Shown here piece after piece: positions 19,682-28,510 of a DNA stretch of 64,000 nt; position 1 is the stretch's first letter, and each line of letters starts with the position of its first letter. This DNA comes from Kolteria novifilia (lineage in GTDB: Bacteria > Planctomycetota > Planctomycetia > Kolteriales > Kolteriaceae), in NCBI GenBank assembly GCA_007748055.1, contig CP036279.1, forward strand, positions 4,774,001-4,838,000. The letters run 5' to 3'. Under the pieces are notes generated by a model that saw only the letters and a program-made list of their open reading frames with translations, did no database searches and had not been told where the DNA came from. The translations under genes and the position numbers were made by a program.

Positions 19682-21244
19682 TCAACGAGGAGTGGCGGCA
19701 GGGGCGCGGCGTTGGGCTCGGCGGGCGCGTTTGCGGTCGGCTCGTTGGCGAGCTTCGTCGGCGCGCTCTTGGAGACGATGCTGGGGGTGCTCGTCGATCC
19801 AACGGTCGGGTAGCAACGAAGGGAGATCCGAAGCCGGAGTGGTCGGCAGGCGGGTGTAGACATCGCGGAGGTAGGCGAATGGATCGACGTGATGGCGGTT
19901 GCAACTCTTGGTCAGCGTGAAGAAGGTGGCGGGGGTCTCGCCTCCTTGGCTGTTGCCGAAGAAGAGCCACGCCTTGCGGCCGAGGACGGCGTACTTCAGC
20001 GCCGCTTCGGTGCGGTTGTTGTCGATGGGAATCGCCCCATGGTCGAGATAGCACGCGAAGGACTGCCACCGGTTGGTCATGTAAGCGATGGCGGCGCGCA
20101 GCTTCGATTTCGGAAGCTCCCGCTCGTGCTGCTCGAGCAGCCACTGATGGAGCTCGGTCACGATCGGCTTGGCGTCGCGTTGCCGCAGGGCGCCGCGTTG
20201 TGACACACTACTGTCACGGGCGCGATCTTCGATGTCGTAGAGCCGCTGGAAGTAGCCGAGGGCGGTGTGCGTCCGCACGCTCGGCGCGCTGAAGTGGATT
20301 TCCTCGAACTTACGGCGCGCATGAGCCCAGCAGCCGACGGGGACGATCCGGTCGTCCGCCGCGGCGATTCGCTCGTAGCAGGTGTAGGCGTCCGACTGCA
20401 AGTAACCCTGGAAGCCGGCGAGGAACTCGTCGGGACCATCGCGGCTGCGGTCGGGCGTGAAGTGGAAGCAGTCGTAGGGATGGGCATTGTCGCCGACGGT
20501 GCTCCAGAGATAGGTCTTGGTGCAGCCAGGCGGCTCGCCCGCCAACATCTTGACCGGCGTTTCATCGCAGCCCAGCACCTCGGACTGCAACGCCAGCCGA
20601 CGCATCAGTTCGACCAACGGCGCGACCGCCAAGGCCAGGGCGAAGAGCCAACGCTGTTGGGTGCCGCGGCCGATGCGGCAGCCGTGGCGAGCGAGGATGT
20701 CCTCTTGTCGGTAGTAGGGCAGATGGTCGGCGAAGCGACTGGCGGTCAGATGAGCCCAGAAGCCGGGGCCGGCGTAAGCGTCGATCAACTGCGGCGGCTT
20801 CGTTGCCGAGACGATCGTCGTCTCGCCCGATGCTTCGTCGCGAACGATCACCTCTTGGTAATGTTCGATCACATGGATCGAAGCGGGCGTGAACTCCAGT
20901 TGCTCGCTGGTCTTCTTGAAGAACCGCCGGGCGGCCGGATCGCTCCTCAGCTCCTCGGGAACCTCGTGCTCGTCGAGTTCGTGGCGGACCGTCTTGCGCG
21001 GCAGCAACTCGGGGAAGAGACGCCGGCCGCGTCCCTTGCTGGTGCGGCGTTCCGGTGACGGTTCGTCGTCATCGCTCTCGTCGTCGTCGCCGGAGCCTGA
21101 ATCGTCGTCCGCCCCGACGATTGTCGAGTCGAACAAAAGCCCCTGCTGGGAATCGTCGACGAAGCGTTCCCGCCGCCGGCCGTACAAGGTCCGCTTGAGC
21201 AAGTCGACGTCGCTCTGCAAGCGATCGATCGTCTCCTGCTGCTG
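19682..21244 (-). pseudogene. Truncated IS66 transposase TnpC
   Basis: Nearly identical to the full TnpC at 21311-22999 from QQQETIDRLQSD onward but lacking the first ~45 residues. The frame stays open 5' to 21307 only by reading the inner terminal repeat of the neighbouring IS copy, giving an artificial N-terminus. Scattered substitutions distinguish the copies. Confidence 0.88.
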
Positions 21245-21310
21245 GTGAGCGTCGCAACGGTGGCGTGTGGGGGAAGCAGGAGCCGATGACGATGGGGGAC
21301 CGGTCACCGA

Positions 21311-22999
21311 TCAACTGGGGGTGGCTGCATGGGCGCGGCGTTGTTCTCGGCGGGCGCGTTTGCGGTCGGCTCGTTGACGGGCTTCGTCGGCGCGCTCTTG
21401 GAGACGATGCTGGGGATGCTCGTCGATCCAACGGTCCGGTAGCAACGAAGGGAGATCCGAAGCCGGGGTGGTCGGCAGCCGGGTGTAGACATCGCGGAGG
21501 TAGGCGAAGGGATCGACGTGATGGCGGTTGCAACTCTTGGTCAGCGTGAAGAAGGTGGCGGCGGTCTCTCCTCCTTGGCTGTTGCCGAAGAAGAGCCACG
21601 CCTTGCGGCCGAGGACGGCGTACTTCAGCGCCGCTTCGGTGCGGTTGTTGTCGATGGGAATCGCCCCATGGTCGAGATAGCACGCGAAGGACTGCCACCG
21701 GTTGGTCATGTAAGCGATGGCGGCGCGCAGCTTCGACTTGGGAAGTTCCCGTTCGCTTTGCTCGAGCAGCCACTGATGGAACTCGGTCACGATCAGCTTG
21801 GCTTCGCGTTGCCGCAGGGCGCCGCGTTGTGACACACTACTGTCACGGGCGCGATCTTCGATGTCGTAGAGCCGCTGGAAGTAGCCGAGGGCGGTGTGCG
21901 TCCGCACGCTCGGCGCGCTGAAGTGGATTTCCTCGAACTTACGGCGTGCATGAGCCCAGCAACCGACGGGGACGATCCGGTCGTCCGCCGCGGCGATTCG
22001 CTCGTAGCAGGTGTAGGCGTCCGACTGCAAGTAACCCTGGAAGCCGGCGAGGAACTCGTCGGGACCATCGCGGCTGCGGTCGGGCGTGAAGTGGAAGCAG
22101 TCGTAGGGATGGGCATTGTCGCCGACGGTGCTCCAGAGATAGGTCTTGGTGCAGCCAGGCGGCTCGCCCGCCAACATCTTGACCGGCGTTTCATCGCAGC
22201 CCAGCACCTCGGATTGCAACGCCAGCCGACGCATCAGTTCGACCAACGGCGCGACCGCCAAGGCCAAGGCGAAGAGCCAACGCTGCTGCGTGCCGCGGCC
22301 GATGCGGCAGCCGTGGCGAGCGAGGATGTCCTCTTGTCGGTAGTAGGGCAGATGGTCGGCGAAGCGACTGGCGGTCAGATGAGCCCAGAAGCCGGGGCCG
22401 GTGTAAGCGTCGATCAACTGCGGCGGTTTCTTCGCCGTGGCGATCGTCGTCTCGCCCGATGCTTCGTCGCGAACGATCACCTCTTGGTAATGTTCGATCA
22501 CATGGATCGAAGCGGGCGTGAACTCCAGTTGCTCGCTGGTCTTCTTGAAGAACCGCCGGGCGGTCGGGTCGTTCCTCAGCTCCTCGGGAATCTCTTGCTC
22601 GTCGAGTTCGTGACGGACCGTCTTGCGCGGCAGCAACTCGGGGAAGAGACGCCGGCCGCGTCCCTTGCTCGAGCGGCGTTCTGGTGACGGTTCGTCGTCA
22701 TCGCTCTCGTCGTCGTCGCCGGAGCCTGAATCGTCGTCCGCCCCGACGATTGTCGAGTCGAACAAAAGCCCCTGCTGGGAATCGTCGACGAAGCGTTCCC
22801 GACGCCGGCCGTACAAGGTCCGTTTGAGCAAGTCGACGTCGCTCTGCAAGCGATCGATCGTCTCCTGCTGCTGAGCGATGGTCTCTTGCTGCTGGGCGAT
22901 GACGGCGGCTTGCCGTCGGCGCTCCCGATCGAGTTCGAGGATCAACTCGTGGCAGGCGTCGATGTCGCGAGGGAGGTTCACGTCGAAGGCGTCCATCAA
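21311..22999 (-). CDS. tnpC: IS66 transposase TnpC
   Basis: The main transposase, 562 residues. The N-terminus is a coiled coil (RRRQAAVIAQQQETIAQQQE) followed by the zinc-binding/leucine-zipper region and an acidic linker (ADDDSGSGDDDESDDDEP). The DDE core includes VLGCDETPVKML (first Asp), YLQSDAYTCYE (second Asp) and the C-terminal segment HGAIPIDNNRTEAALKYA with the catalytic Glu, then the IS66 C-terminal domain (ATFFTLTKSCNRHHVDPFAY). Length and motif order are typical for the family. A 312 bp gap separates it from tnpB, with no gene seen in it. Confidence 0.95.
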   Translation of the reverse strand: MMDAFDVNLPRDIDACHELILELDRERRRQAAVIAQQQETIAQQQETIDRLQSDVDLLKRTLYGRRRERFVDDSQQGLLFDSTIVGADDDSGSGDDDESDDDEPSPERRSSKGRGRRLFPELLPRKTVRHELDEQEIPEELRNDPTARRFFKKTSEQLEFTPASIHVIEHYQEVIVRDEASGETTIATAKKPPQLIDAYTGPGFWAHLTASRFADHLPYYRQEDILARHGCRIGRGTQQRWLFALALAVAPLVELMRRLALQSEVLGCDETPVKMLAGEPPGCTKTYLWSTVGDNAHPYDCFHFTPDRSRDGPDEFLAGFQGYLQSDAYTCYERIAAADDRIVPVGCWAHARRKFEEIHFSAPSVRTHTALGYFQRLYDIEDRARDSSVSQRGALRQREAKLIVTEFHQWLLEQSERELPKSKLRAAIAYMTNRWQSFACYLDHGAIPIDNNRTEAALKYAVLGRKAWLFFGNSQGGETAATFFTLTKSCNRHHVDPFAYLRDVYTRLPTTPASDLPSLLPDRWIDEHPQHRLQERADEARQRADRKRARREQRRAHAATPS

Positions 23000-23311
23000 A
23001 CCGATCTCAGTTGTCGCGGGGACACCCTAGCACCTCGACGCCGAAGGCGCCAGAGCAGTTTCAGCAATTTCGACGGAATGACGAGAAAGCCTGCGAGTCC
23101 GCCTCATCGCTGCCATCACCATGACATCGTTGTCGCTCGCGAAGAGAACGCCAGGGTCGATCGTCCAACGAGATTGGCAAGCGAAGAACCCTGGGCCCGA
23201 GGACAACCGAAGACAAAACTCGGTTTTGGTCGCGTGCCGTCCCATGGCTTCCAGGCTCTCGCCGCCGCGACGGGGAGCGGCGAGCATCATTCGGGAAAGA
23301 GTGAAGGGAAG

Positions 23312-23704
23312 TCACGAACGACGGGACGACGGCGTGTCACGGTGCTGATCGGAGACTTGAAAGCGTTTGCGATGCCGGACCGAGGAGAGGTCGATGCCCT
23401 CGAGAATGAGTGACAATTGTCCGGCAGTGATCTCGAGGCCGGCCTCGTCGTCGGCCGCCTGGGCGTCGGGAAGCTGATAGCTCCCTTCTTCCAGCTGCTG
23501 ATACCAAATGCAGTAGCCGACGCCGCCCCAATAGAGCACCTTGAGGCGATCCCGGCGGCGATTGATGAAGACGAACAGGTGGCCCGAAAGCGGATCTTGC
23601 ACGAGCACCGACTCCGCCAAGGCGATGAGCCCATGAAAGCTCTTACGCATGTCGACCGGTTCCCGAGCCAGGAAGATCCGCACCTGATGAGGGACCGACC
23701 ACAT
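23312..23704 (-). CDS. tnpB: IS66 accessory protein TnpB (Orf2)
   Basis: A 130-residue IS66 Orf2-like protein: VRIFLAREPVDMRKSFHGL and GHLFVFINRRRDRLKVLYW are the family hallmarks. It is required with TnpA and TnpC for transposition in studied IS66 elements. Start ATG 23704 lies 2 bases after the tnpA stop with GGAGGAG upstream. Confidence 0.94.
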   Translation of the reverse strand: MWSVPHQVRIFLAREPVDMRKSFHGLIALAESVLVQDPLSGHLFVFINRRRDRLKVLYWGGVGYCIWYQQLEEGSYQLPDAQAADDEAGLEITAGQLSLILEGIDLSSVRHRKRFQVSDQHRDTPSSRRS

Positions 23705-23706
23705 GC

Positions 23707-24060
23707 TCACTCCTCCTCGACGCTCTCGAGGGCGGCAAGCACTTGACGCAAGGCGTCGCTGTCGACTTGGGCCGGCGCCCGCACGATGTAGCCTCGGGGA
23801 TGAACGATCTCGATCACGCTCGTTGACGTCGGCGCCAATCGCAACGCCACGAACGGCGACGGACACGTTCCACCGCCATCGACCGCAGTCGACCGTTCCT
23901 CTTTTCGATCGCGTCGCTGTAGCTCACGCCGCCAACCGTAGAATGACGCCTCCGAAATCCCCTCTTCCCGGCAGAATCGTCGAACGCCCCGCCCGCTCTC
24001 CTCTTGCCGACGAACGACCTTCCGCCAATACGCTTCCTTCTCCGCACAACGAACTCGCAT
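23707..24060 (-). CDS. tnpA: IS66 accessory protein TnpA
   Basis: A 117-residue helix-turn-helix protein of the IS66 TnpA/IS3-TnpA-like type: YWRKVVRRQEESGRGVRRFC and REEGISEASFYGWRREL form the DNA-binding helices. First gene of the IS operon, 57 bases inside the right terminal repeat, tightly spaced to tnpB. Confidence 0.93.
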   Translation of the reverse strand: MRVRCAEKEAYWRKVVRRQEESGRGVRRFCREEGISEASFYGWRRELQRRDRKEERSTAVDGGGTCPSPFVALRLAPTSTSVIEIVHPRGYIVRAPAQVDSDALRQVLAALESVEEE

Positions 24061-24138
24061 CTTCCGCCTCGCGACAAACCAGGGCCAACCAACCCAAGCC
24101 TACCGCAAACAAAAAGACGCCACCGTTGCAACGCTCAC

Positions 24139-25038
24139 CCACGTTCGGCCATCCATGATCGGGAAGAGCGGTTCGTCGGTGCCCTCGAGCCCCTTCGACG
24201 CGATCCAGTTCCGAACCCGCTCGGCAAAGTCACGGCGAACGGGAATGGTGTCCTCCCGGCGTCTTTTCGAGTAGCTCGCTTTGACCGTCACGGTCGGCGG
24301 ATCGGCAGCGAAGGCGAACGAACGCGCCGTCAGACTCGCGATCTCGTTCCGCCTGAAGCCGGTATTCGTCGCCACCAAGTAGATCACCTCTCGGTCCGGC
24401 CCACTGATCTCCAAGAGCTTGGGACCCGTCCTGGCGGCTGTGAGGAGCTTCTGGAGTTCGTCCGGCTCCAGGGGCCGGCGGACCAACCGACGATCGGCGT
24501 CTGCTCGCTTCGTGGCCATCGCGGCCAACGGGTTGTCCCGCATCCTCTTGTTGAGCACCATCCAGCGGCAAAAGGCCTTCGTCGCCGAGAGGTAGCCGTT
24601 CGAAGTCGAGACGCTTCGGCCCCTGGTGTCTTTGTCGCCAGCGCGGAGCTTGGCGAGAAAGCCGTTGACCGCCGTGGGCGTGATGTCGGAGATGAAGACC
24701 GCCCGTGCCCCTTGGAGGGTGTCGCGGACCCGCTGGTAGGCCGAGTTGACGTAGTCGGCGACCGAGCCGTTGGCGGCCAAGTGCTTCCGGTAGTCCTCAA
24801 GGTGCTCTTTGAGCGGACGCTTGAGGTGATCCTCGATCGGGTCGACAATCCCCGCCTTCTCTCGCTCAACTCGGCGCAAGATGCTGGCAAGCAACTGCTG
24901 CGAAGCCTGCTTGTCGGTGAAGGCAACTTTCCGTCGCTCCCGCCCCTGGGCGTCGACGTAGCGGATGTACCATTTCTTTGAGTCCCGGGATTTCCCGGTC
25001 TTCGGGTCCTTGACCGTCTTCTTGAAGAGATTCGCCAT
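24139..25038 (-). pseudogene. Integrase, N-terminal part (interrupted by IS66)
   Basis: The first 300 codons of the element's tyrosine recombinase. MANLFKKTVKDPKTGK with KKWYIRYVDAQGRERR is an AP2-like arm-binding start. The SAM-like core-binding domain spans about 75-170 (NGYLSATKAFCRWMVLNKRM). The catalytic box I arginine is in TNTGFRRNEIASL. The frame continues into IS66 and stops at 24100 with foreign residues. Before the insertion the gene joined 19047-19607. ATG 25038 fits the family start. Confidence 0.92.
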
Positions 25039-25050
25039 CGGAGTGCCTTT

Positions 25051-25311
25051 CTAGATGACTCCATACTGTCTCTGGATATCCCTTGTGATCGCATCCAATC
25101 CACCGAAGATGGTTGATTCAGTGACGTTCGTCATCCTAAGCATTCGCGCCATCCTAGGTTTGCTATCTGATGGAATGATCACCTTTGTCACTTTCTGGCC
25201 ATCCATTGAAGGGTATTCGTAGTTCTCGCGAAGCTCGATCTCTTGAGGTGGATGGAACGTGAAGACGCCTTGCTGTCTAATCACTCGGTCTATTTTCTTT
25301 CGAGGGGTAAC
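25051..25311 (-). pseudogene. FRG-domain protein, C-terminal part
   Basis: The last 86 residues of an FRG-domain protein (RVIRQQGVFTFHPPQEIELR...), separated from the N-terminal part by the ISL3-family IS. Removing the IS and one 8 bp duplication gives continuous reading ...CPAIIPVTPRKKIDRV.... Confidence 0.85.
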
Positions 25312-25319
25312 CGGAATTA

Positions 25320-26893
25320 GGCTCTATTGCCAAATCTGTGGGTGGTGAGTGTCTTCTCCGTTCCGCTTGGTAGTGGAGGTTACCGCCGTATGCCAAGGGC
25401 CGCGTCCGGCTGCTGCTTTGCCTGGTCTTCTCGCTTCGCTCGCCCTGCATCCTCGCCATCGTGGCTCGGCTTCGGTCGCCCGGCAAAGACTCCTCCTTGG
25501 CCGTTGGCGGGGAGGATGTTCCACTGGTCAAGCGGAAAGGAGAGAAGTCGGCAGGAGGCCAAAAAAGAGCATCCCGCTCTCGAGGGGCGCATGATGGAGT
25601 TTGCAAGGACTTCTTCAAACGCCAGCCGCGAGAGACGGGATGCGACTTCAGGTTATCCTCAACGCCTTGGAGCGTCACGGGAGTTTCGTCTACGAATCGG
25701 CGGCTTGGGCCGATTCGTCGAAAGAGGGACTGCTGGTTCGGGTTCGCCCACGGCGTCGCAGCCGGCCGATCTGTTCGGGTTGCGGGAATCGTGGCGGCAC
25801 GTACGACCACTTGCCGGAACGCCGTTTTCAGCACGTGCCGTTGTGGGGCCTGGCGGTCTGGTTCGTCTACGCGGCGCGGCGGGTCGCATGCCCTGCTTGC
25901 GGGGTGAAGGTGGAACGCATTCCCTGGGCGTCGGGCAAGGAGCGAACGACGTCGAGCTTCCAATGGTTCCTGGCCCGTTGGGCCAAACGCTTGAGCTGGC
26001 GTGAGACCGCCGAGATCTTCGGCACGAGTTGGCACACCGTCTTTCGTGCGGTGAAAATGGCGGTTTGCTGGGGAATCCGCCATCGCGAGCTGGAAGGGAT
26101 CGAGGCGATCGGCATCGACGAGGTCGCCTACCGCAAGGGGCATCAGTACTTCACCCTGGTCTATCAGATCGACCGCGGATCGCGTCGTCTGCTTTGGGTC
26201 GGGCAAGACCGGACCAAGGAGACGCTCGGTCGTTTCTTTCGCTTCTTCGGCAGGCGGCGAACCGAGCGGCTGAAGTACATCTGCAGCGACATGTGGAAAG
26301 CCTACCTGTCGGTCATCGCTCGCGAGGCCAATGGGGCCCTGCACATTCTCGACCGCTTCCACATCATGCAGTTGTTCAACAAGGCGATCGACAAGGTGCG
26401 GGCCCAGGAGGCACGCGAACTCAAACGCAAGGGCTTCGAGGTGCTCAAGCGGACGCGTTGGCTGCTGCTCAAGCGTCGCGGCAACCTCAAACGCAAGGAG
26501 GTCCTTCGTCTCAACGAGTTGTTGACGCACAACCTCAGGACGGTCAAGTGCTACCTGATGAAGGAAGACTTCCAGCGGCTTTGGGACTACAAGGCTCCCT
26601 GGCGGATCGGATCCTTCTTCCAGGAGTGGCTCGATCGGGCCTTGAGCACACGGATCGAACCGATGCGCAACCTGGCACGAACCCTCGAGCGTCACGCCGA
26701 GCAGATCTTCAATTGGTTCGAGGCAAAAGGAGAGATTTCCGCGGGCGCCGTCGAGGGAATGAATCTGAAGGTCAAATTGACGACCCGCCGCTCCTACGGC
26801 TTTCGCGACCCCAGCACCCTCAAATACGCTCTCTATCACAATCTCGGCAACCTCCCCGAGCCACCATCGACCCACAAATTCTGAAGACGAGGC
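25320..26893 (+). mobile_element. ISL3-family insertion sequence
   Basis: 1574 bp with 24 bp imperfect terminal inverted repeats (16 of 24 match; shared TGTGGGT inner end) flanked by the 8 bp duplication CGGAATTA (25312-25319 and 26894-26901). One transposase gene, plus about 320 bases of 5' sequence in which I see no gene. Confidence 0.92.
25640..26884 (+). CDS. ISL3-family transposase
   Basis: A 414-residue transposase of the ISL3 (IS204/IS1001/IS1096/IS1165) family. An N-terminal zinc-finger region (PICSGCGNRG...CPACGVKVE) and HTH (WRETAEIFGTSWHTVFRAV) precede the DDE core: GIDEVAYRKGHQY has the first Asp, SDMWKAYLSVI the second, and the C-terminal region SAGAVEGMNLKVKLTTRRSYG the Glu. 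ATG 25640 fits the family start MRLQVILNALE; TTG 25601 is less likely. The gene is intact, so the IS may be active. It runs against the interrupted FRG gene. Confidence 0.94.
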   Translation: MRLQVILNALERHGSFVYESAAWADSSKEGLLVRVRPRRRSRPICSGCGNRGGTYDHLPERRFQHVPLWGLAVWFVYAARRVACPACGVKVERIPWASGKERTTSSFQWFLARWAKRLSWRETAEIFGTSWHTVFRAVKMAVCWGIRHRELEGIEAIGIDEVAYRKGHQYFTLVYQIDRGSRRLLWVGQDRTKETLGRFFRFFGRRRTERLKYICSDMWKAYLSVIAREANGALHILDRFHIMQLFNKAIDKVRAQEARELKRKGFEVLKRTRWLLLKRRGNLKRKEVLRLNELLTHNLRTVKCYLMKEDFQRLWDYKAPWRIGSFFQEWLDRALSTRIEPMRNLARTLERHAEQIFNWFEAKGEISAGAVEGMNLKVKLTTRRSYGFRDPSTLKYALYHNLGNLPEPPSTHKF

Positions 26894-27448
26894 CGGAATT
26901 ATTGCTGGGCAAGAGCATTTGCTTCCTTTCCAGACCGAATCAATCGCTTCATGAAGAAGCGCACTGTCTGTGTTGAAGCTTACTCCCAGCATTTCATCCA
27001 TTTGCGGAGTGTAAAGGTAGACGGCTCCTGAACTGTGTGGCTGTTCCATCACTGCGAAATAGAGAGCCACGAGAGGAGACTTGGTCCAGTCCAGCAGTCG
27101 TGTGGGCATTCCATGGTGTTGCATTCGCAAGTATGACTCTGTTTGTGATTCCCCTTCGGGAATCAGGCTCGCACCAGCATAGAGAAACTCTCGGCAAAGG
27201 ATCGACTCAAAGGCGAACGGAGAATTTGAAACATCTCCCACACCACGTTTTCTTCGACGTGAGATGAAGTCACTCCTTAGAACTCGTGGTTGAAGTTGCC
27301 AGTCTGAGTTCGATTGCCCTCGAAACCACGGATAGGAGAAGACGCTTTCCATGTGCGCTTCTACTGCTTGGACATAGGCAGAGAGCGAATCTACCTCAAG
27401 TTCATCCTGTGTAGCCAATAGTCTTGCCTCCCGTGTTTCGAAATGCAT
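26894..27448 (-). pseudogene. FRG-domain protein, N-terminal part
   Basis: One hundred and eighty-five codons of an FRG-domain protein: YPWFRGQSNSDWQLQPRVLR gives the F-R-G signature, and LRMQHHGMPTRLLDWTKSPLVALYFA is the other family hallmark. FRG proteins are often found among mobile defence and accessory genes; the biochemical activity is not settled. The intact protein would have been 271 residues (27448-26894 joined to 25311-25051). Base composition is lower in GC than the surroundings, suggesting recent acquisition. Confidence 0.88.
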
Positions 27449-27515
27449 TTGCTAAGGTGAGCGAGCGCCCGAGCAAAGGACAGAACCGCACTCGGGCACT
27501 CGTGCCGGCGAGTTT

Positions 27516-27899
27516 TTAGTCTCGAATCGGCCGAAGTAGTGCTCGGAGGTCAGCCCAAGCGGCTTCGAATTTCTCGAACTTCTCTCGGATCTCTCGGATC
27601 GCTTCCCTGGGGCCCACGAATGATGCTTTGTTCAGTGCGCGCCCAAAATCGGGGATGCCGTCGATGTAGTACCAGTCGAAATCGCCGGGAAGCGATCCGA
27701 TGACGCGATCATCGATGTCCCTCCCGTTCATGTGGTAGGACACGGAAACTGCTACCGAACCATCGTCCTCGGTCCAACATCCCCACTCGACGTTCTTGGC
27801 ATCCTCGGGAAGCTTGTCGGCGAAGGCGCGTTCCGCGAACTCCTCGAGTCTGATGACCGGGGACAGCTTCGGCGATGGTGCGGGACTGGTGGTTGCCAT
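27516..27899 (-). CDS. Hypothetical protein, element cargo
   Basis: A 127-residue soluble acidic protein. ATG 27899 has GGAGGAG 8 bases upstream; the frame open to 28445 is not coding in character. The text includes FAERAFADKLPEDAKNVEWG and a C-terminal charged helix (EAIREIREKFEKFEAAWADL). I do not recognise it. Confidence 0.7.
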   Translation of the reverse strand: MATTSPAPSPKLSPVIRLEEFAERAFADKLPEDAKNVEWGCWTEDDGSVAVSVSYHMNGRDIDDRVIGSLPGDFDWYYIDGIPDFGRALNKASFVGPREAIREIREKFEKFEAAWADLRALLRPIRD

Positions 27900-28510
27900 G
27901 GTGGTCTCCTCCAAGGCACATGATCGCCGCCCCGCGACATGCGGGACGCGCGCACGATCGACCAAGAAGGGCATCACGCCCGGAAGACAGACCGATGGCA
28001 ATCGATAGGATGGAATGCAGCCATGGGTTTGACCTCTCGCATAGGTCGGCTCGTGGTTAGGGCTCGCCGGGTGTTTCCAGCACCCGGCGAGCCCGCGTCT
28101 AAAACGGTATGCACCGGGCACAGTTGCGTCAACGAAAATCTCCCCCCAACCGTCAAAGAGTGAGTTGCCTCGACCAACCTCGTGTTTCGCGAAGTCGTTC
28201 CCGGAGTTCCGTAACGACCCTGCGCGAATCGCGCAGGGAAAACCTGGATTCCGTATTGACCGGCCGTGAATCGCGGCGGGTGGATTCCGCACGGAAATCG
28301 AGGCCCCGAACCTCCGGGGCGCCCTGAATCGGAGCGCCCTCCAACGTCCGTCCCTGGGCGAATAGCCTCGCGAATCGCGAGGGTGATTCCGTCGTGAAAC
28401 TCGACGGTACTCGGTTCCGTGTCGAATCGGCTCGGAACTCCACACCTCGGCTCACCCGCGTTGCCGACGTGCGTTGTTCCGCCCCCTGGCGTTTGTCCTT
28501 CAACGTTGGC
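27900..28510. other. Intergenic with three related hairpins
   Basis: No credible gene in about 610 bases. At 28219-28237, 28263-28277 and 28366-28382 lie palindromes centred on CGAATCG or TGAATCG with different but self-complementary flanks, each followed within about 15 bases by GATTCCG. Confidence 0.5.

Larger units (their letters stand above)
19616..24138. mobile_element. IS66-family array (truncated copy plus full copy)
   Basis: The ends are 22 bp perfect inverted repeats starting GTGAGCGTTGCAACGG (19616-19637; complement at 24117-24138), flanked by the 8 bp direct repeat CCACGTTC (19608-19615 and 24139-24146), the duplication length usual for IS66. A second, slightly diverged left end begins at 21245. 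So 21245-24138 is a full IS of 2.9 kb and 19616-21244 is the 3' part of another copy. Confidence 0.92.

Noticed and set aside
19047-20144. A 366-codon frame joining transposon antisense to the integrase end
   Set aside because: Residues before the IS66 junction are antisense of tnpC; only 19047-19607 belongs to the integrase.
25277-27448. A 723-codon frame beginning with the FRG domain
   Set aside because: After residue 185 it reads the antisense of the ISL3 transposase; the true continuation is at 25051-25311.
28153-28503. A 116-codon Arg/Ser-rich frame in the element's intergenic region
   Set aside because: Composition reflects the palindromic GAATCG repeats; no ribosome site or homology.
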